From Kribbella sp. NBC_01245 (GTDB taxonomy: Bacteria; Actinomycetota; Actinomycetes; Propionibacteriales; Kribbellaceae): DNA of 64,000 nucleotides. Numbering within the stretch: the stretch's first letter is position 1; every line of letters starts with the position of its first letter. Location of the stretch: contig NZ_CP108487.1 of NCBI RefSeq assembly GCF_036226525.1, positions 2,852,001 through 2,916,000 of the forward strand, read 5' to 3'. The translations under genes and the position numbers were made by a program. Below the pieces are notes generated by a model. The model saw only the letters and a program-made list of their open reading frames with translations. It was not told the origin of the DNA and searched no databases. Positions 19,079 through 27,882 of the stretch are shown piece after piece.

Positions 19079-20122
19079 TCATACCGCGGCCCATTGCAGC
19101 AGGGTTTCCGCGCCCCAGGTGTTGATCACGCGATCCGCGGTGACACCACATTCCTCGGCGCGCTCGCAGCCGTACACCTGCCAGTCGAGCTGTCCCGGCG
19201 CATGCGCATCGGTGTCGATCGAGAACAGACAGCCCGTCTCGACCGCCATCGACAACAACCGCCGAGGTGGATCCAGTCGCTCCGGCCGCGAGTTGATCTC
19301 CACCGCCGTGCCGAACTGGTGGCACGCCTCGAACACGATCTCCGCGTCGAACTCCGACTCCGGCCGCTTACCCCGCTCGCCCGTGACCAGCCGGCCGGTG
19401 CAATGCCCGAGGATGTCGACGTGCGGATTCGCGACGGCCCGGACCATTCGCTCGGTCATCGGGCCGGACGCCATCCGCAGCTTGGAGTGCACGCTGGCCA
19501 CGACGATGTCGAGCCGCGCCAGGATGTCGTCGTCGCAGTCGAGCGAACCGTCGTCCAGGATGTCGACCTCGATCCCGTTCAGGATGCGGAAGCCGTCCAG
19601 CTCGTGCTCGAGTTCGGCGTTGAGCTTCGCCACCACGTCGAGTTGCTCCAGCCGGCGGGCCCGGCTCAGCCCGTTGGCGACGGTCAATCGCGGCGAATGA
19701 TCGGTCAGCACCATGTAGTCGTGCCCGAGGCGCTTCGCCGTCCGCGCCATCTCCTCGATCGGGCTGCCGCCGTCGGACCAGTCCGAGTGCAGATGCAGAT
19801 CCGCCTTCAACGCGGCCCGGAGAGTTGCCCCGCCTTTGGTCAGGTCCTTCGCGTCCTTCTCGAGTTTCGTCAGGTACGCCGGGGTCTTGCCCTCCAGCGC
19901 CTCCACTATGACGGCCTCGGTCTTCGGCCCGATCCCGGCCAGCTCGGTCATCGTCGCGGCCCGGTGCCGCGCCCGCACCTCGACCACGGGCAGCCCCTCG
20001 ATCGTGTCGGCCGCCTGCCGGTAAGCCCGCACCCGGTACGTCGGCTGCCGATCCCGCTCCAGGTAGTACGCGATCGACCGCAACGCCTCGACCGCCGCCG
20101 CCACACCCGCCTTATCCACCAT
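19079..20122 (-). CDS. PHP-domain phosphoesterase with N-terminal helix-hairpin-helix
   Basis: A 347-residue protein. The N-terminal ~85 residues contain a helix-hairpin-helix (MTELAGIGPKTEAVIVEAL) like the 8-kDa/HhH part of family X DNA polymerases. The rest is a PHP metal-dependent phosphoesterase domain (DLHLHSDWSDGG, LTDHSP, GIEVDI, ILGHCTGR, DTDAHAPGQLDW). The polymerase catalytic domain itself is absent, so it resembles the detached C-terminal PHP module of bacterial PolX proteins. A DNA repair role is inferred. Start taken at ATG 20122; GTG 20143 is the longer alternative. Confidence 0.85.
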   Translation of the reverse strand: MVDKAGVAAAVEALRSIAYYLERDRQPTYRVRAYRQAADTIEGLPVVEVRARHRAATMTELAGIGPKTEAVIVEALEGKTPAYLTKLEKDAKDLTKGGATLRAALKADLHLHSDWSDGGSPIEEMARTAKRLGHDYMVLTDHSPRLTVANGLSRARRLEQLDVVAKLNAELEHELDGFRILNGIEVDILDDGSLDCDDDILARLDIVVASVHSKLRMASGPMTERMVRAVANPHVDILGHCTGRLVTGERGKRPESEFDAEIVFEACHQFGTAVEINSRPERLDPPRRLLSMAVETGCLFSIDTDAHAPGQLDWQVYGCERAEECGVTADRVINTWGAETLLQWAAV

Positions 20123-20156
20123 CCCCCCATCATGCCGCGTCACTGGGGACGAGTGG

Positions 20157-20789
20157 TCACCTCTGGTCCGGGTCGCGTTGCGCGATCCTTTTCATGATGG
20201 TCCAGTCCGGCGTGGCCTGGCTGGGATCCTCGGGCCAGGTCTCGATGGTGGTGGTGGCCCAGTCGGCCCACGCGTCGACCATGTCGGCGAAGTCGGTGTG
20301 GAACCGTCCGACCACGCTGACCACGGCGGCTCGGTCTGGGAATGGGCCGGTCCCGGCGAGGTAGTCGCGAGCGACGCTGACGTTCTGCGCGTTGCGTTCG
20401 CGTGCCCAGTCCTTGATGGTGGCGACTGCGTTCAGGGTGTCGGTCTTGGTGCCGTGGTCGGAGAAGAAGACCTTGAGGAGTTGCTCGAACTCGATGACAG
20501 GCCCCTCGCCCGGTGTGCCAAGCCACTGGCGCAGGGCGCGTCGGCCGGCCGGGGTGATCGTGTAGATCGTGCGGGGACGGCGCCCGACGGCCTCCTCAGT
20601 GGCGGTGGCCAGACCGTGGACCACGAGCTTCTTCGGCTCGTTGAACAGATTGCTGCGAGCCCTTGGCCACAGCGGACGCAGGCTGCGATCGACGTGTTTG
20701 GCGAGCTCGTACGTCGACCACGGGCGGATCGCCAACATCCCGAGCATGGCGAACGAGGTGGTGTTCAGTTCGTCTTTGCGTCTTGTCAT
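20157..20789 (-). CDS. PadR family transcriptional regulator
   Basis: A 210-residue repressor-type protein. The N-terminal winged helix is plain (FAMLGMLAIRPWSTYELAKHV ... LFNEPKKLVVHGLA ... YTITPAGRRALRQWL), followed by a helical dimerisation region (FEQLLKVFF, then helices to the C-terminus) typical of the larger PadR subfamily. ATG at 20789 follows GGAGGA. Two tandem palindromes overlap its RBS and the promoter region shared with the divergent methyltransferase, so autorepression and control of the neighbour are likely. Confidence 0.9.
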   Translation of the reverse strand: MTRRKDELNTTSFAMLGMLAIRPWSTYELAKHVDRSLRPLWPRARSNLFNEPKKLVVHGLATATEEAVGRRPRTIYTITPAGRRALRQWLGTPGEGPVIEFEQLLKVFFSDHGTKTDTLNAVATIKDWARERNAQNVSVARDYLAGTGPFPDRAAVVSVVGRFHTDFADMVDAWADWATTTIETWPEDPSQATPDWTIMKRIAQRDPDQR

Positions 20790-20792
20790 ATA

Positions 20793-20825
20793 GTCCTCCG
20801 AGGACCATTGTAGTCCTCGAAGGAC
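20793..20825. promoter_or_regulatory. Tandem PadR operator palindromes
   Basis: GTCCTCCGAGGAC (20793-20805) is a perfect 6+1+6 palindrome and GTCCTCGAAGGAC (20813-20825) a 5+3+5 palindrome. Centres are 20 bp apart, about two helical turns. The pair sits between the padR-like and methyltransferase starts and covers the padR-like RBS. Confidence 0.7.
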
Positions 20826-20842
20826 CATGAAGGAGGTTCACG

Positions 20843-21724
20843 GTGAATGAGCCGATCGCGATCAAGGTGGACCCGGCCAACACCGACCAGGCGAAGGCCT
20901 GGGGTGGGAACGAAGGCGCGTACTGGGCGGTCAACGCCGAGCACATCGACCGCGCCGTCGAGCGATATCACGGCCCGTTCATGGCCGTGGCCGGTATCTC
21001 GGCTCACGATCACGTGCTCGACATCGGCTGCGGGACGGGCCAGACCACCCGCGACGCCGCACGCGCCGCGAGCTCGGGGTCAGCTCTCGGGGTCGACCTG
21101 TCGCCGGCGATGCTCGACTACGCCCGGCAGGCCGCCGCCAGGGAAGGCGTGCGCAATGTGCGATTCGAGCAGGCCGATGCCCAGATCCACCCCTTCACAG
21201 CCGAGGCGTACGACGTGGCCATCAGCCGTAGCGGCGCCATGTTCTTCGGGGACCCGGTTGCCGCCTTCACGAATATCGCCCGGGCGCTTCGTCCAGGCGG
21301 GCGCCTCGTGCTGTCCACCTGGCAGGGTTTCGGCGACAACGAATGGCTCCGCGAGCTCATGACCGCCATGGCTGCCGGTCGCGACCTTCCCGCGCCACCA
21401 CCCGGCGCGCCCGGCCCGTTCTCACTCGCGGATCCCGACCGAATCCGGGCCATTCTCGGCGCGGCCGGGTTCGTCGATATCCAGCTCGAACCTCACCGCG
21501 AGCCGATGTGGTTCGGCAAGGACGCCGACGACGCGCAGCGCTTCGTCCTCGGCCTCCTCGGCTGGATGCTCGAGGACCTCGACGACGACGGCAAGCGGCG
21601 CGCCCTCGACAACCTGGCAGCCACCCTCACCGCTCATGACACCGGCGACGGCGTCCTTTACGGATCCGCGGCCTGGACGATCCAGGCCACTCGCGGGAAA
21701 CACGTCAGAGGCGGCGGGTCCTGA
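20843..21724 (+). CDS. Class I SAM-dependent methyltransferase
   Basis: A 293-residue Rossmann methyltransferase. Motif I is VLDIGCGTGQTTRDAA, motif II GVDLSPAMLDYAR, motif III FEQADAQ, and the post-motif region ARALRPGGRLVLSTWQ is intact. The C-terminal cap resembles small-molecule methyltransferases of the UbiE/COQ5-like group. The substrate is unknown. GTG at 20843 has GAAGGAGG upstream. It is divergent from the PadR gene and probably under its control. The 3' end overlaps the convergent methyltransferase by 20 bp. Confidence 0.88.
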   Translation: MNEPIAIKVDPANTDQAKAWGGNEGAYWAVNAEHIDRAVERYHGPFMAVAGISAHDHVLDIGCGTGQTTRDAARAASSGSALGVDLSPAMLDYARQAAAREGVRNVRFEQADAQIHPFTAEAYDVAISRSGAMFFGDPVAAFTNIARALRPGGRLVLSTWQGFGDNEWLRELMTAMAAGRDLPAPPPGAPGPFSLADPDRIRAILGAAGFVDIQLEPHREPMWFGKDADDAQRFVLGLLGWMLEDLDDDGKRRALDNLAATLTAHDTGDGVLYGSAAWTIQATRGKHVRGGGS

Positions 21725-22364
21725 CCGCGAGTGCGTGCGGGACAGGGTCCTCCCTGGGCTCCATGACGCGCTCGATCGCCAAGCCCGCTTGGAGGAACGT
21801 GGTCAGGAACTCGGCCAGTGGGAGGTGCCGCATGCCGACGTTCGCCCGGATTCCCTCGTCGCTCCAGTACGGCGCGGGCTGGTGCCGGCCGGACTCGCGA
21901 TAGGTCGTGTGGGCGGTCCGGGCTCCGTCCTCGTGGTACTCCACGTGAGGACCGTTGAAGCAGGGGTGAACCCCGTAGGAGATCAGCACGCCACCCGGCT
22001 CGAGCACCCGGGCGGCCTCCCGGATGGTGCCCGCGAAGTCGTCCACGTCGGTGGAGATCCACAAGGTCGTGACAGTGCTGAAGGCGCCGTCCCGGAAGGG
22101 AAGGTGGGCGCCGTCCAGCTCGACCAGCGGCGCGTCCGACCTGGTCCGCGCCAACCGGAGCTGGTCGCTGGAACGGTCCGCCCCGACGACCGAACGACCG
22201 GTCTGCTCGATCGTCGCCAGGTTCCAGCCGGTGCCGCAGCCGAGGTCGAGACACCGGCCTGTTCCCTGGCCGAGCAGCTCGAGCAGATACGGCCGGTTGT
22301 CCTCGGCGCCTTCGCGGAAACGCTCGTCGTACCAGTCGGCCAAGCCGTTGTACCGGGCTGTCAT
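21705..22364 (-). CDS. Class I SAM-dependent methyltransferase
   Basis: A 219-residue methyltransferase with motif I CLDLGCGTGWNLATI, acidic motif II VVGADRSSDQL, and LPFRDGAFSTVTTLW plus AARVLEPGGVLISYGVH downstream. It is not a close paralogue of the neighbouring enzyme and belongs to the UbiE/Methyltransf_11-like group. Substrate unknown. ATG at 22364. Convergent 20-bp overlap with the plus-strand methyltransferase. Confidence 0.87.
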   Translation of the reverse strand: MTARYNGLADWYDERFREGAEDNRPYLLELLGQGTGRCLDLGCGTGWNLATIEQTGRSVVGADRSSDQLRLARTRSDAPLVELDGAHLPFRDGAFSTVTTLWISTDVDDFAGTIREAARVLEPGGVLISYGVHPCFNGPHVEYHEDGARTAHTTYRESGRHQPAPYWSDEGIRANVGMRHLPLAEFLTTFLQAGLAIERVMEPREDPVPHALAVRTRRL

Positions 22365-22514
22365 TCAACCACCGTAGCCAGCGCCTGGTAACAGGGGCGG
22401 CAGACACGATCCAGCCGTCGGGGCAGCTCGAGGGCGGGCGCCCAAAGGAAGGGCCGACGGGGTGCGACTTCGGCTGGAGCGGGTAGATAGGCGGGTACGA
22501 CGTAAGGTCGGAGG

Positions 22515-23795
22515 GTGGCGCGCCGGGTGGAGAACGAGAACGAGGCTGTGCCGGAGAAGGCGCGGCGGAAGCGGCGTACGGCTGAAGAGGTCGCGCATCA
22601 GGCGCGGGCGGATCGGCTGCAGAGTGCGACCGGGGCGTTGTCGACCGCCGCGACGGCCGCGATGGACGAGAAGCTGCCGTGGTTCCGGCAGTTGTCGGCG
22701 CAGGATCGTTCGTGGATCGGGCTCGTCGCGCAGTCGGGTATCACCGCTTTTGTCGACTGGTTCCACGATCCCGACGCGCATTCGTCGATGCCGACGCGGA
22801 TGTTCGGTTCGGCACCGCGGGAGTTCACCCGGGTCATCTCGCTGCACCAGACGGTCGATCTCGTCCGGACGACCATCGAGATGATCGAGAACACCATCGG
22901 CGACCTACTACCGCCGGACGACGTACCGATCGTGCGCGAGGCCATCCACCGGTATGCGCGCGAGGTCGCGTTCGCGGCGGCGACGGTCTACGCCCAGGCG
23001 GCGGAGATGCGCGGCGCGTGGGATGCCCGGCTGGAGGCGCTCGTGGTCGACTCGGTCATCCGTGGTGAGGCCGACGAATCCGTCCGGTCGCGTGCCTCGG
23101 CACTGGGCTGGACCGGCTCGACGATGGGCCCGCACGCGAGCGGTCAGACGTCGTCGCAGGTCGCCGTCGTGGTCGGGCGGGCGCCGGATGGCGACAGCGG
23201 GAACACCAACGTCGCGGACGCCGTACGGCATGCGGCTCGGCAGCACGGGGTGGACGCGTTGTGCGCGATGCAGGGCGACCGGCTGGTGATAGTACTCGGG
23301 GGTACGAGCAAACCTGTCGAGATCGTACAAAAGCTCGCGGACCGGTTCGGGCCTGGCCCGATCGTCGTCGGGCCGGTGGTGAAGGACCTGATGTCGGCCG
23401 TCACCTCGGCGCGGGCGGCGGTCGCCGGCCTGCGCGCGGCACCCGCCTGGCCGGACGCGCCCCGGCCGGTGATGGCCGACGAACTGCTGCCAGAGCGGTC
23501 ACTTTCGGGTGATGGTCACGCACGGCGACAGTTGGCCGCGGATGTGTACGGGCCTTTGGCCATTGGTGACGGAGTGTTGTTGGACACAGTCTCGACGTAC
23601 CTCGATGCCGGTGGTTCTATCGAGGCGACGGCCCGGGAGATGTTCATCCACCCGAATACCGTCCGGTACCGGCTGCGACGCGCCGGGGAGATCACCGGCT
23701 ACTCCCCGACGAACCCCCGCGACGCTTTTACATTGCGTGTCGCACTAGCCCTCGGCAGACTGCTGACACCCGACGCGAGTAGCCACGTTTTGTAG
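22515..23795 (+). CDS. fasR: PucR/CdaR-type activator of the fatty acid synthesis cluster
   Basis: A 426-residue regulator. The C-terminus carries the PucR helix-turn-helix (LDAGGSIEATAREMFIHPNTVRYRLRRAGEITG), and the middle has the GGDEF-like domain found in this family. The position directly upstream of fabD-fabH-acpP-fabF matches FasR of Streptomyces (SCO2386), which activates that operon; the role is inferred from this synteny. GTG at 22515 has AAGG 7 bases upstream, with an additional GGAGG abutting it. Only 78 bp separate it from fabD, so the fab promoter must lie there or upstream. Confidence 0.82.
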   Translation: MARRVENENEAVPEKARRKRRTAEEVAHQARADRLQSATGALSTAATAAMDEKLPWFRQLSAQDRSWIGLVAQSGITAFVDWFHDPDAHSSMPTRMFGSAPREFTRVISLHQTVDLVRTTIEMIENTIGDLLPPDDVPIVREAIHRYAREVAFAAATVYAQAAEMRGAWDARLEALVVDSVIRGEADESVRSRASALGWTGSTMGPHASGQTSSQVAVVVGRAPDGDSGNTNVADAVRHAARQHGVDALCAMQGDRLVIVLGGTSKPVEIVQKLADRFGPGPIVVGPVVKDLMSAVTSARAAVAGLRAAPAWPDAPRPVMADELLPERSLSGDGHARRQLAADVYGPLAIGDGVLLDTVSTYLDAGGSIEATAREMFIHPNTVRYRLRRAGEITGYSPTNPRDAFTLRVALALGRLLTPDASSHVL

Positions 23796-23873
23796 GATAG
23801 TGACAAATACGGCCCGGCAGAATTCGTGCGCATCCCAGACCCACGAAGCGCCGGGCTCAGGGAGAGTTGTCAC

Positions 23874-25067
23874 GTGCTCGTCATCGTCGCGCCTGGTCAA
23901 GGCGCCCAGACCCCAGGATTCCTCGAACCGTGGCTGGAAGATCCCGCCTTCGCCGGCCGGCTCGACTGGTTGTCCGCGGTCGCCGGAATCGACCTCGCCC
24001 ACTACGGCACGAAGGCCGACGCGGAGACGATCCGCGACACCGCGATCGCGCAGCCACTGCTGGTCGCGTCCAGCCTGCTCGCCGCCCTGGCGGTGTTCCC
24101 GCACCCGTCCGACGCCTTCCGCACGATGGGCGCGGCCGCCGGTCACAGCGTCGGTGAGATCGCCGCCGCCGTCGGTGTCGGCGTGCTGAGCGCGGAGCAG
24201 GCGATGGTGCTGGTCCGCGAGCGCGGTAAGGCGATGGCCGCCGCCGCGAAGCATGCAGCCACCTCGATGACAGCGGTGCTCGGTGGCGACCGCGACGAGG
24301 TGCTGGCCAAGATCGCCGAGCACGGCCTGGTCGCCGCGAACGACAACGGCCCCGGCCAGGTCGTCGCAGCGGGTACGGTCGAGCAGCTCGCCGCCTTCGC
24401 AGAGGACGGCCCGGCCAAAGCGCGGCTGATCCCGCTGTCGGTCGCCGGCGCCTTCCACACCGAGCACATGGAGCCCGCGGTCCAGGTCCTCGGCCACTAC
24501 GCGCAGGCCATCACCACGCACGACCCGCGCTCGCGCCTGATCTCGAACCGCGACGGCCAGATCGTGCACGACGGCCGCGAGGTCCTGCAGCGCCTGGTCC
24601 AGCAGGTCAGCGCGCCGGTCCGCTGGGACCTGTGCATGCAGACGATGGCCGACCTCAACGTCACCGGCATCCTCGAGATGCCGCCGGCGGGCACGCTGAC
24701 CGGTATCGCGAAGCGCGCGCTCAAGGGCGTCGAGACCTTCGCCCTCAAGACGCCGGACCAGCTGGACGACGCCCGCGCGTTCGTCGAGAAGCACGGCAGC
24801 CCGTCCGAGATCGACGCCTCGCCGACCTGGCGGCTGCTCGTCTCGCCGATGAAGGGCATCTTCACCCGCGGCGAGCAGGAGCCGCGCGAGAGCGGCGATT
24901 CCGTCCAGCCCGGCGAGACCGTGGCGATCGTGAAGAGCCTGCGCGACTCGCTCGAGGTGAAGGCCCCGCACGGCGGCATCGTGGTCGAGTGGCTCGTCGA
25001 AGAAGGCGATCCGGTCTCCCCCGGTCAGCCACTGGTTCGTCTCCACCCCCAGGCAGGAGCCCGATGA
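23874..25067 (+). CDS. fabD: Malonyl-CoA:ACP transacylase with C-terminal biotinyl-carrier-like domain
   Basis: Transfers malonyl from CoA to ACP for type II fatty acid synthesis. Residues 1-300 are a standard FabD: VAPGQGAQTPGF, active-site GHSVGE (Ser92), and GAFHTEHM with the catalytic His. At 397 residues it is about 90 longer than usual. Residues about 310-395 read as a biotinyl/lipoyl carrier fold (LVSPMKGIFTR, PGETVAIVKSLRDSLEV, APHGGIVVEWLVEEGDPVSPGQPLV). The biotin-accepting Lys of EAMKM-type motifs is Arg357 in KSLRD. GTG start at 23874 with AGGGAGAG upstream. The stop overlaps the fabH start (ATGA). Confidence 0.93.
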   Translation: MLVIVAPGQGAQTPGFLEPWLEDPAFAGRLDWLSAVAGIDLAHYGTKADAETIRDTAIAQPLLVASSLLAALAVFPHPSDAFRTMGAAAGHSVGEIAAAVGVGVLSAEQAMVLVRERGKAMAAAAKHAATSMTAVLGGDRDEVLAKIAEHGLVAANDNGPGQVVAAGTVEQLAAFAEDGPAKARLIPLSVAGAFHTEHMEPAVQVLGHYAQAITTHDPRSRLISNRDGQIVHDGREVLQRLVQQVSAPVRWDLCMQTMADLNVTGILEMPPAGTLTGIAKRALKGVETFALKTPDQLDDARAFVEKHGSPSEIDASPTWRLLVSPMKGIFTRGEQEPRESGDSVQPGETVAIVKSLRDSLEVKAPHGGIVVEWLVEEGDPVSPGQPLVRLHPQAGAR

Positions 25068-26062
25068 CCGGATCGATCACGCAGTCCAGCGGCGCAGGTC
25101 ACGCGACCATTCTCGGCCTGGGCGCCTACCGCCCGCGCCGGGTGGTCAGCAATGCCGAGATCCTCGAGCACATCGACTCCTCGGACGAGTGGATCCAGAC
25201 CCGTTCCGGGATCAAGGAACGGCGCTGGGCCGATCCGGACGAGACCGTGCTGGCGATGTCCGTGTCCGCCGCGAAGGACGCCCTGACCGACTCGGGCATC
25301 GACCCGGCGCAGATCGGTTGCGTCATCGTCGCCACCGTCACGCACCTCTACCAGACGCCCGCGATCGCCACCCAGATCGCCGTCGAGGTGGGTGCGCCGA
25401 CGGCGGCCGCGTTCGACGTCTCGGCCGCTTGCGCCGGGTTCTGCTACGGCGTCGCCCTGGCGAACGACCTGGTCCGCGGCGGCTCCTCGCCGTACGTGCT
25501 GGTGATCGGGGTCGAGCGGCTCAGCGACATCACCGACCGTACGGACCGTGGTACGGCGTTCATCTTCGCGGACGGCGCGGGTGCGGCCGTGGTCGGCCCG
25601 TCCGACCAGAACGGCATCGGCCCGGTCGTGTGGGGTTCCGACGGCACCCAGCACCACGTGATCGCGCAGAAGGAGTCCTGGCAGGAGGCGGCCGAGAGCG
25701 CGAACTGGCCGAACCTGACGATGGAGGGCAACCCGGTCTTCCGCTGGGCGTCGTACGAGATGGCCAAGGTCGCCCAGCAGGCGCTGGACGTGGCCGGCGT
25801 GAAGGCCGAGGACCTGGACGCGTTCATTCCGCACCAGGCGAACAACCGGATCACCGACGCGATGATCCGCTCGCTGAAGCTGCCCGAGCACGTCAAGGTC
25901 GCGCGCGACATCGTCCGCCAGGGCAACACCTCGGCGGCCTCGGTGCCACTCGCGATCGACGCAATGCGCGAGTCGGGTGAGCTCAAGAGCGGGGACACCG
26001 CCCTCATCATCGGCTTCGGCGCCGGCCTGGTGTACGCCGCTCAGGTCATCCGGCTGCCGTAG
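25064..26062 (+). CDS. fabH: 3-oxoacyl-ACP synthase III
   Basis: Initiates fatty acid synthesis by condensing a starter acyl-CoA with malonyl-ACP; actinobacterial enzymes often prefer branched starters. The 332 residues carry the full Cys-His-Asn triad: SAACAGFCYG (Cys123), PHQANNRI, and RQGNTSAASVPLA. Start ATG at 25064 overlaps the fabD TGA by 4 bases. It is followed by acpP after 111 bp. Confidence 0.96.
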   Translation: MTGSITQSSGAGHATILGLGAYRPRRVVSNAEILEHIDSSDEWIQTRSGIKERRWADPDETVLAMSVSAAKDALTDSGIDPAQIGCVIVATVTHLYQTPAIATQIAVEVGAPTAAAFDVSAACAGFCYGVALANDLVRGGSSPYVLVIGVERLSDITDRTDRGTAFIFADGAGAAVVGPSDQNGIGPVVWGSDGTQHHVIAQKESWQEAAESANWPNLTMEGNPVFRWASYEMAKVAQQALDVAGVKAEDLDAFIPHQANNRITDAMIRSLKLPEHVKVARDIVRQGNTSAASVPLAIDAMRESGELKSGDTALIIGFGAGLVYAAQVIRLP

Positions 26063-26173
26063 CGCTTCCTGCCTTACGCAATCATGTTGTCCGTCCCGGC
26101 TCAGGTGGACCGGGACGGCGCAGGACCCCTCCACCAGCACTTGTCAGTAGTAAATCCGAAAGGGAATGCACAG

Positions 26174-26422
26174 ATGGCCAGCACCGAAGAGATCCGTTCC
26201 AGCCTCGCCGACATCGTGAACGAGATCGCCGGCATCCCGGTCGAGGACGTCCAGCTGGACAAGTCCTTCACCGACGACCTCGACGTCGACTCGCTCTCCA
26301 TGGTGGAGGTCGTGGTCGCCGCTGAGGAGAAGTTCAGCGTGAAGATCCCCGACGAAGAGGTCAAGAACCTGAAGACCGTCGGTGACGCGGTCGCGTTCAT
26401 CGAGCGCGCCCAGAACGGCTGA
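26174..26422 (+). CDS. acpP: Acyl carrier protein
   Basis: An 82-residue acidic carrier protein holding the growing acyl chain. The phosphopantetheine site is DVDSLSMVE (Ser40). Helices II-III (EEKFSVKIPDEEVKNLKTVGDAV) are standard. ATG at 26174 follows AGGGA. It lies between fabH and fabF, as expected for the primary-metabolism ACP. Confidence 0.97.
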   Translation: MASTEEIRSSLADIVNEIAGIPVEDVQLDKSFTDDLDVDSLSMVEVVVAAEEKFSVKIPDEEVKNLKTVGDAVAFIERAQNG

Positions 26423-26548
26423 TCCAACAGCCCTATACGTGCTGGCGGATCGTTGGCTCGCCGGATCACAAGTCCGGCGGGCCGCGGCCGCAGCTTCTCG
26501 CCATCAACCAGTCGAAGCAGTCTCAACCAGTAGAAAGATGGGGTAACC

Positions 26549-27784
26549 ATGTCGAAGACCCGAGTCGTCGTCACCGGGCTCGGAGCGTCGACCCCGGTCG
26601 GGGGCGACGTCCCCAGCACCTGGGAGGCGCTGCTGGCCGGCAAGTCCGGAGCCAAGCGGCTGACCGCTGACTGGGTCGAGGAACTGCCCGTCCAGATCGC
26701 AGCACCGGCCCTGGTCGAACCGACCGAGAAGCTCGAGCGCGTGAAGGCCCGCCGCCTCGACCGCAACGCCCAGTTCGCCGTCGTCGCCGCGAACGAGGCC
26801 TGGGCCGACTCCGGCCTGGCCGACTCCGGTCTGGCGCCGGAGCGTCTCGGTGTCGCGATCGCCTCCGGTATCGGCGGCCTGCTCACCACGCTGGCCAACT
26901 ACGACGCCCTGAAGAACAACCCGCGCCGGGTCTCGCCGCTGGCGATCCCGATGCTGATGCCGAACTCCGCCGCCGCGAACGTGAGCCTGGTGCTCGGCGC
27001 CCGCGCCGGTGTGCACACCCCGGTATCGGCCTGCGCCTCCGGCAACGAGGCCATCTCGCTCGCCGCCGACCAGATCCGCCTCGGCCGCGCCGACGTCGTC
27101 GTCGCCGGTGGCACCGAAGGCTCGATCACGGCCCTGCCGCTGGCCGCCTTCAGCCAGATGATGGCGCTCAGCAAGCGGAACGACGACCCCGAGCGCGCCT
27201 CCCGGCCGTGGGACCTCGACCGCGACGGCTTCCTGCTCGGTGAGGGCGCCGGCGTGCTCGTGCTCGAGTCGTACGACCATGCCGTCGCGCGTGGTGCCAA
27301 GATCTACGCCGAATTCGCGGGCGCCGGTCTGACCGCCGACGGTCACGACATCGCGCAGCCCGAGCCGACCGGTGCGGGCGCGACCCGCGCGATCCAGCGT
27401 GCCCTGATCGAGGGCGACCTCGCGGCCGGCGACATCGTGCACATCAACGCGCACGCCACCTCCACCCCGCAGGGCGATATCGCCGAGTCGCTGGCCATTC
27501 GTACGGCTCTCGGCAGTGCCGCGGACCGGGCCGTCGCGACCGCACCCAAGTCGATGATCGGTCACCTGCTCGGTGCGGCCGGCGCGGTCGAGTCGATCGC
27601 CACGGTGCTCGCCATCCACCACCGGGTGGTGCCGCCGACGATCAACCTGGACAAGCCGGACGACGCGATCAACCTGGACATCGCGACCGAACAGCGCAAG
27701 CTGGGCGACGGGGATATCGCCGCGCTGAACAACTCCTTCGGTTTCGGTGGCCACAACGTCGCACTGGCGTTCAAGTCGCTCTGA
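26549..27784 (+). CDS. fabF: 3-oxoacyl-ACP synthase II
   Basis: Elongating ketosynthase of type II fatty acid synthesis, 411 residues. The Cys-His-His triad is intact: VSACASGNEA (Cys162), NAHATSTPQGD (first His) and KSMIGHLLGAAGA (Lys and second His). A short internal duplication, ADSGLADSGL (residues 86-95), is seen. It contrasts with the inactive KS of the PKS gene in this window. It is separated from accD by a 98-bp gap of degenerate repeats. Confidence 0.96.
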   Translation: MSKTRVVVTGLGASTPVGGDVPSTWEALLAGKSGAKRLTADWVEELPVQIAAPALVEPTEKLERVKARRLDRNAQFAVVAANEAWADSGLADSGLAPERLGVAIASGIGGLLTTLANYDALKNNPRRVSPLAIPMLMPNSAAANVSLVLGARAGVHTPVSACASGNEAISLAADQIRLGRADVVVAGGTEGSITALPLAAFSQMMALSKRNDDPERASRPWDLDRDGFLLGEGAGVLVLESYDHAVARGAKIYAEFAGAGLTADGHDIAQPEPTGAGATRAIQRALIEGDLAAGDIVHINAHATSTPQGDIAESLAIRTALGSAADRAVATAPKSMIGHLLGAAGAVESIATVLAIHHRVVPPTINLDKPDDAINLDIATEQRKLGDGDIAALNNSFGFGGHNVALAFKSL

Positions 27785-27838
27785 GGTTCTTAGGTTCTTC
27801 AGTTCGCTCTGAGGTTCTTCAGATGTTCTGAGGTTCTT
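27780..27838. repeat. Short degenerate direct repeats after fabF
   Basis: TCTGAGGTTCTT occurs at 27780-27791, 27808-27819 and 27827-27838, with a partial copy AGGTTCTT at 27792-27799. The first copy overlaps the fabF stop codon. The array fills most of the fabF-accD gap and looks like slippage duplications of the fabF 3' end. Confidence 0.8.
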
Positions 27839-27882
27839 GAAGTCGCTCTGATTCTTCATGCCGCACTGATTCGGAGACCACG

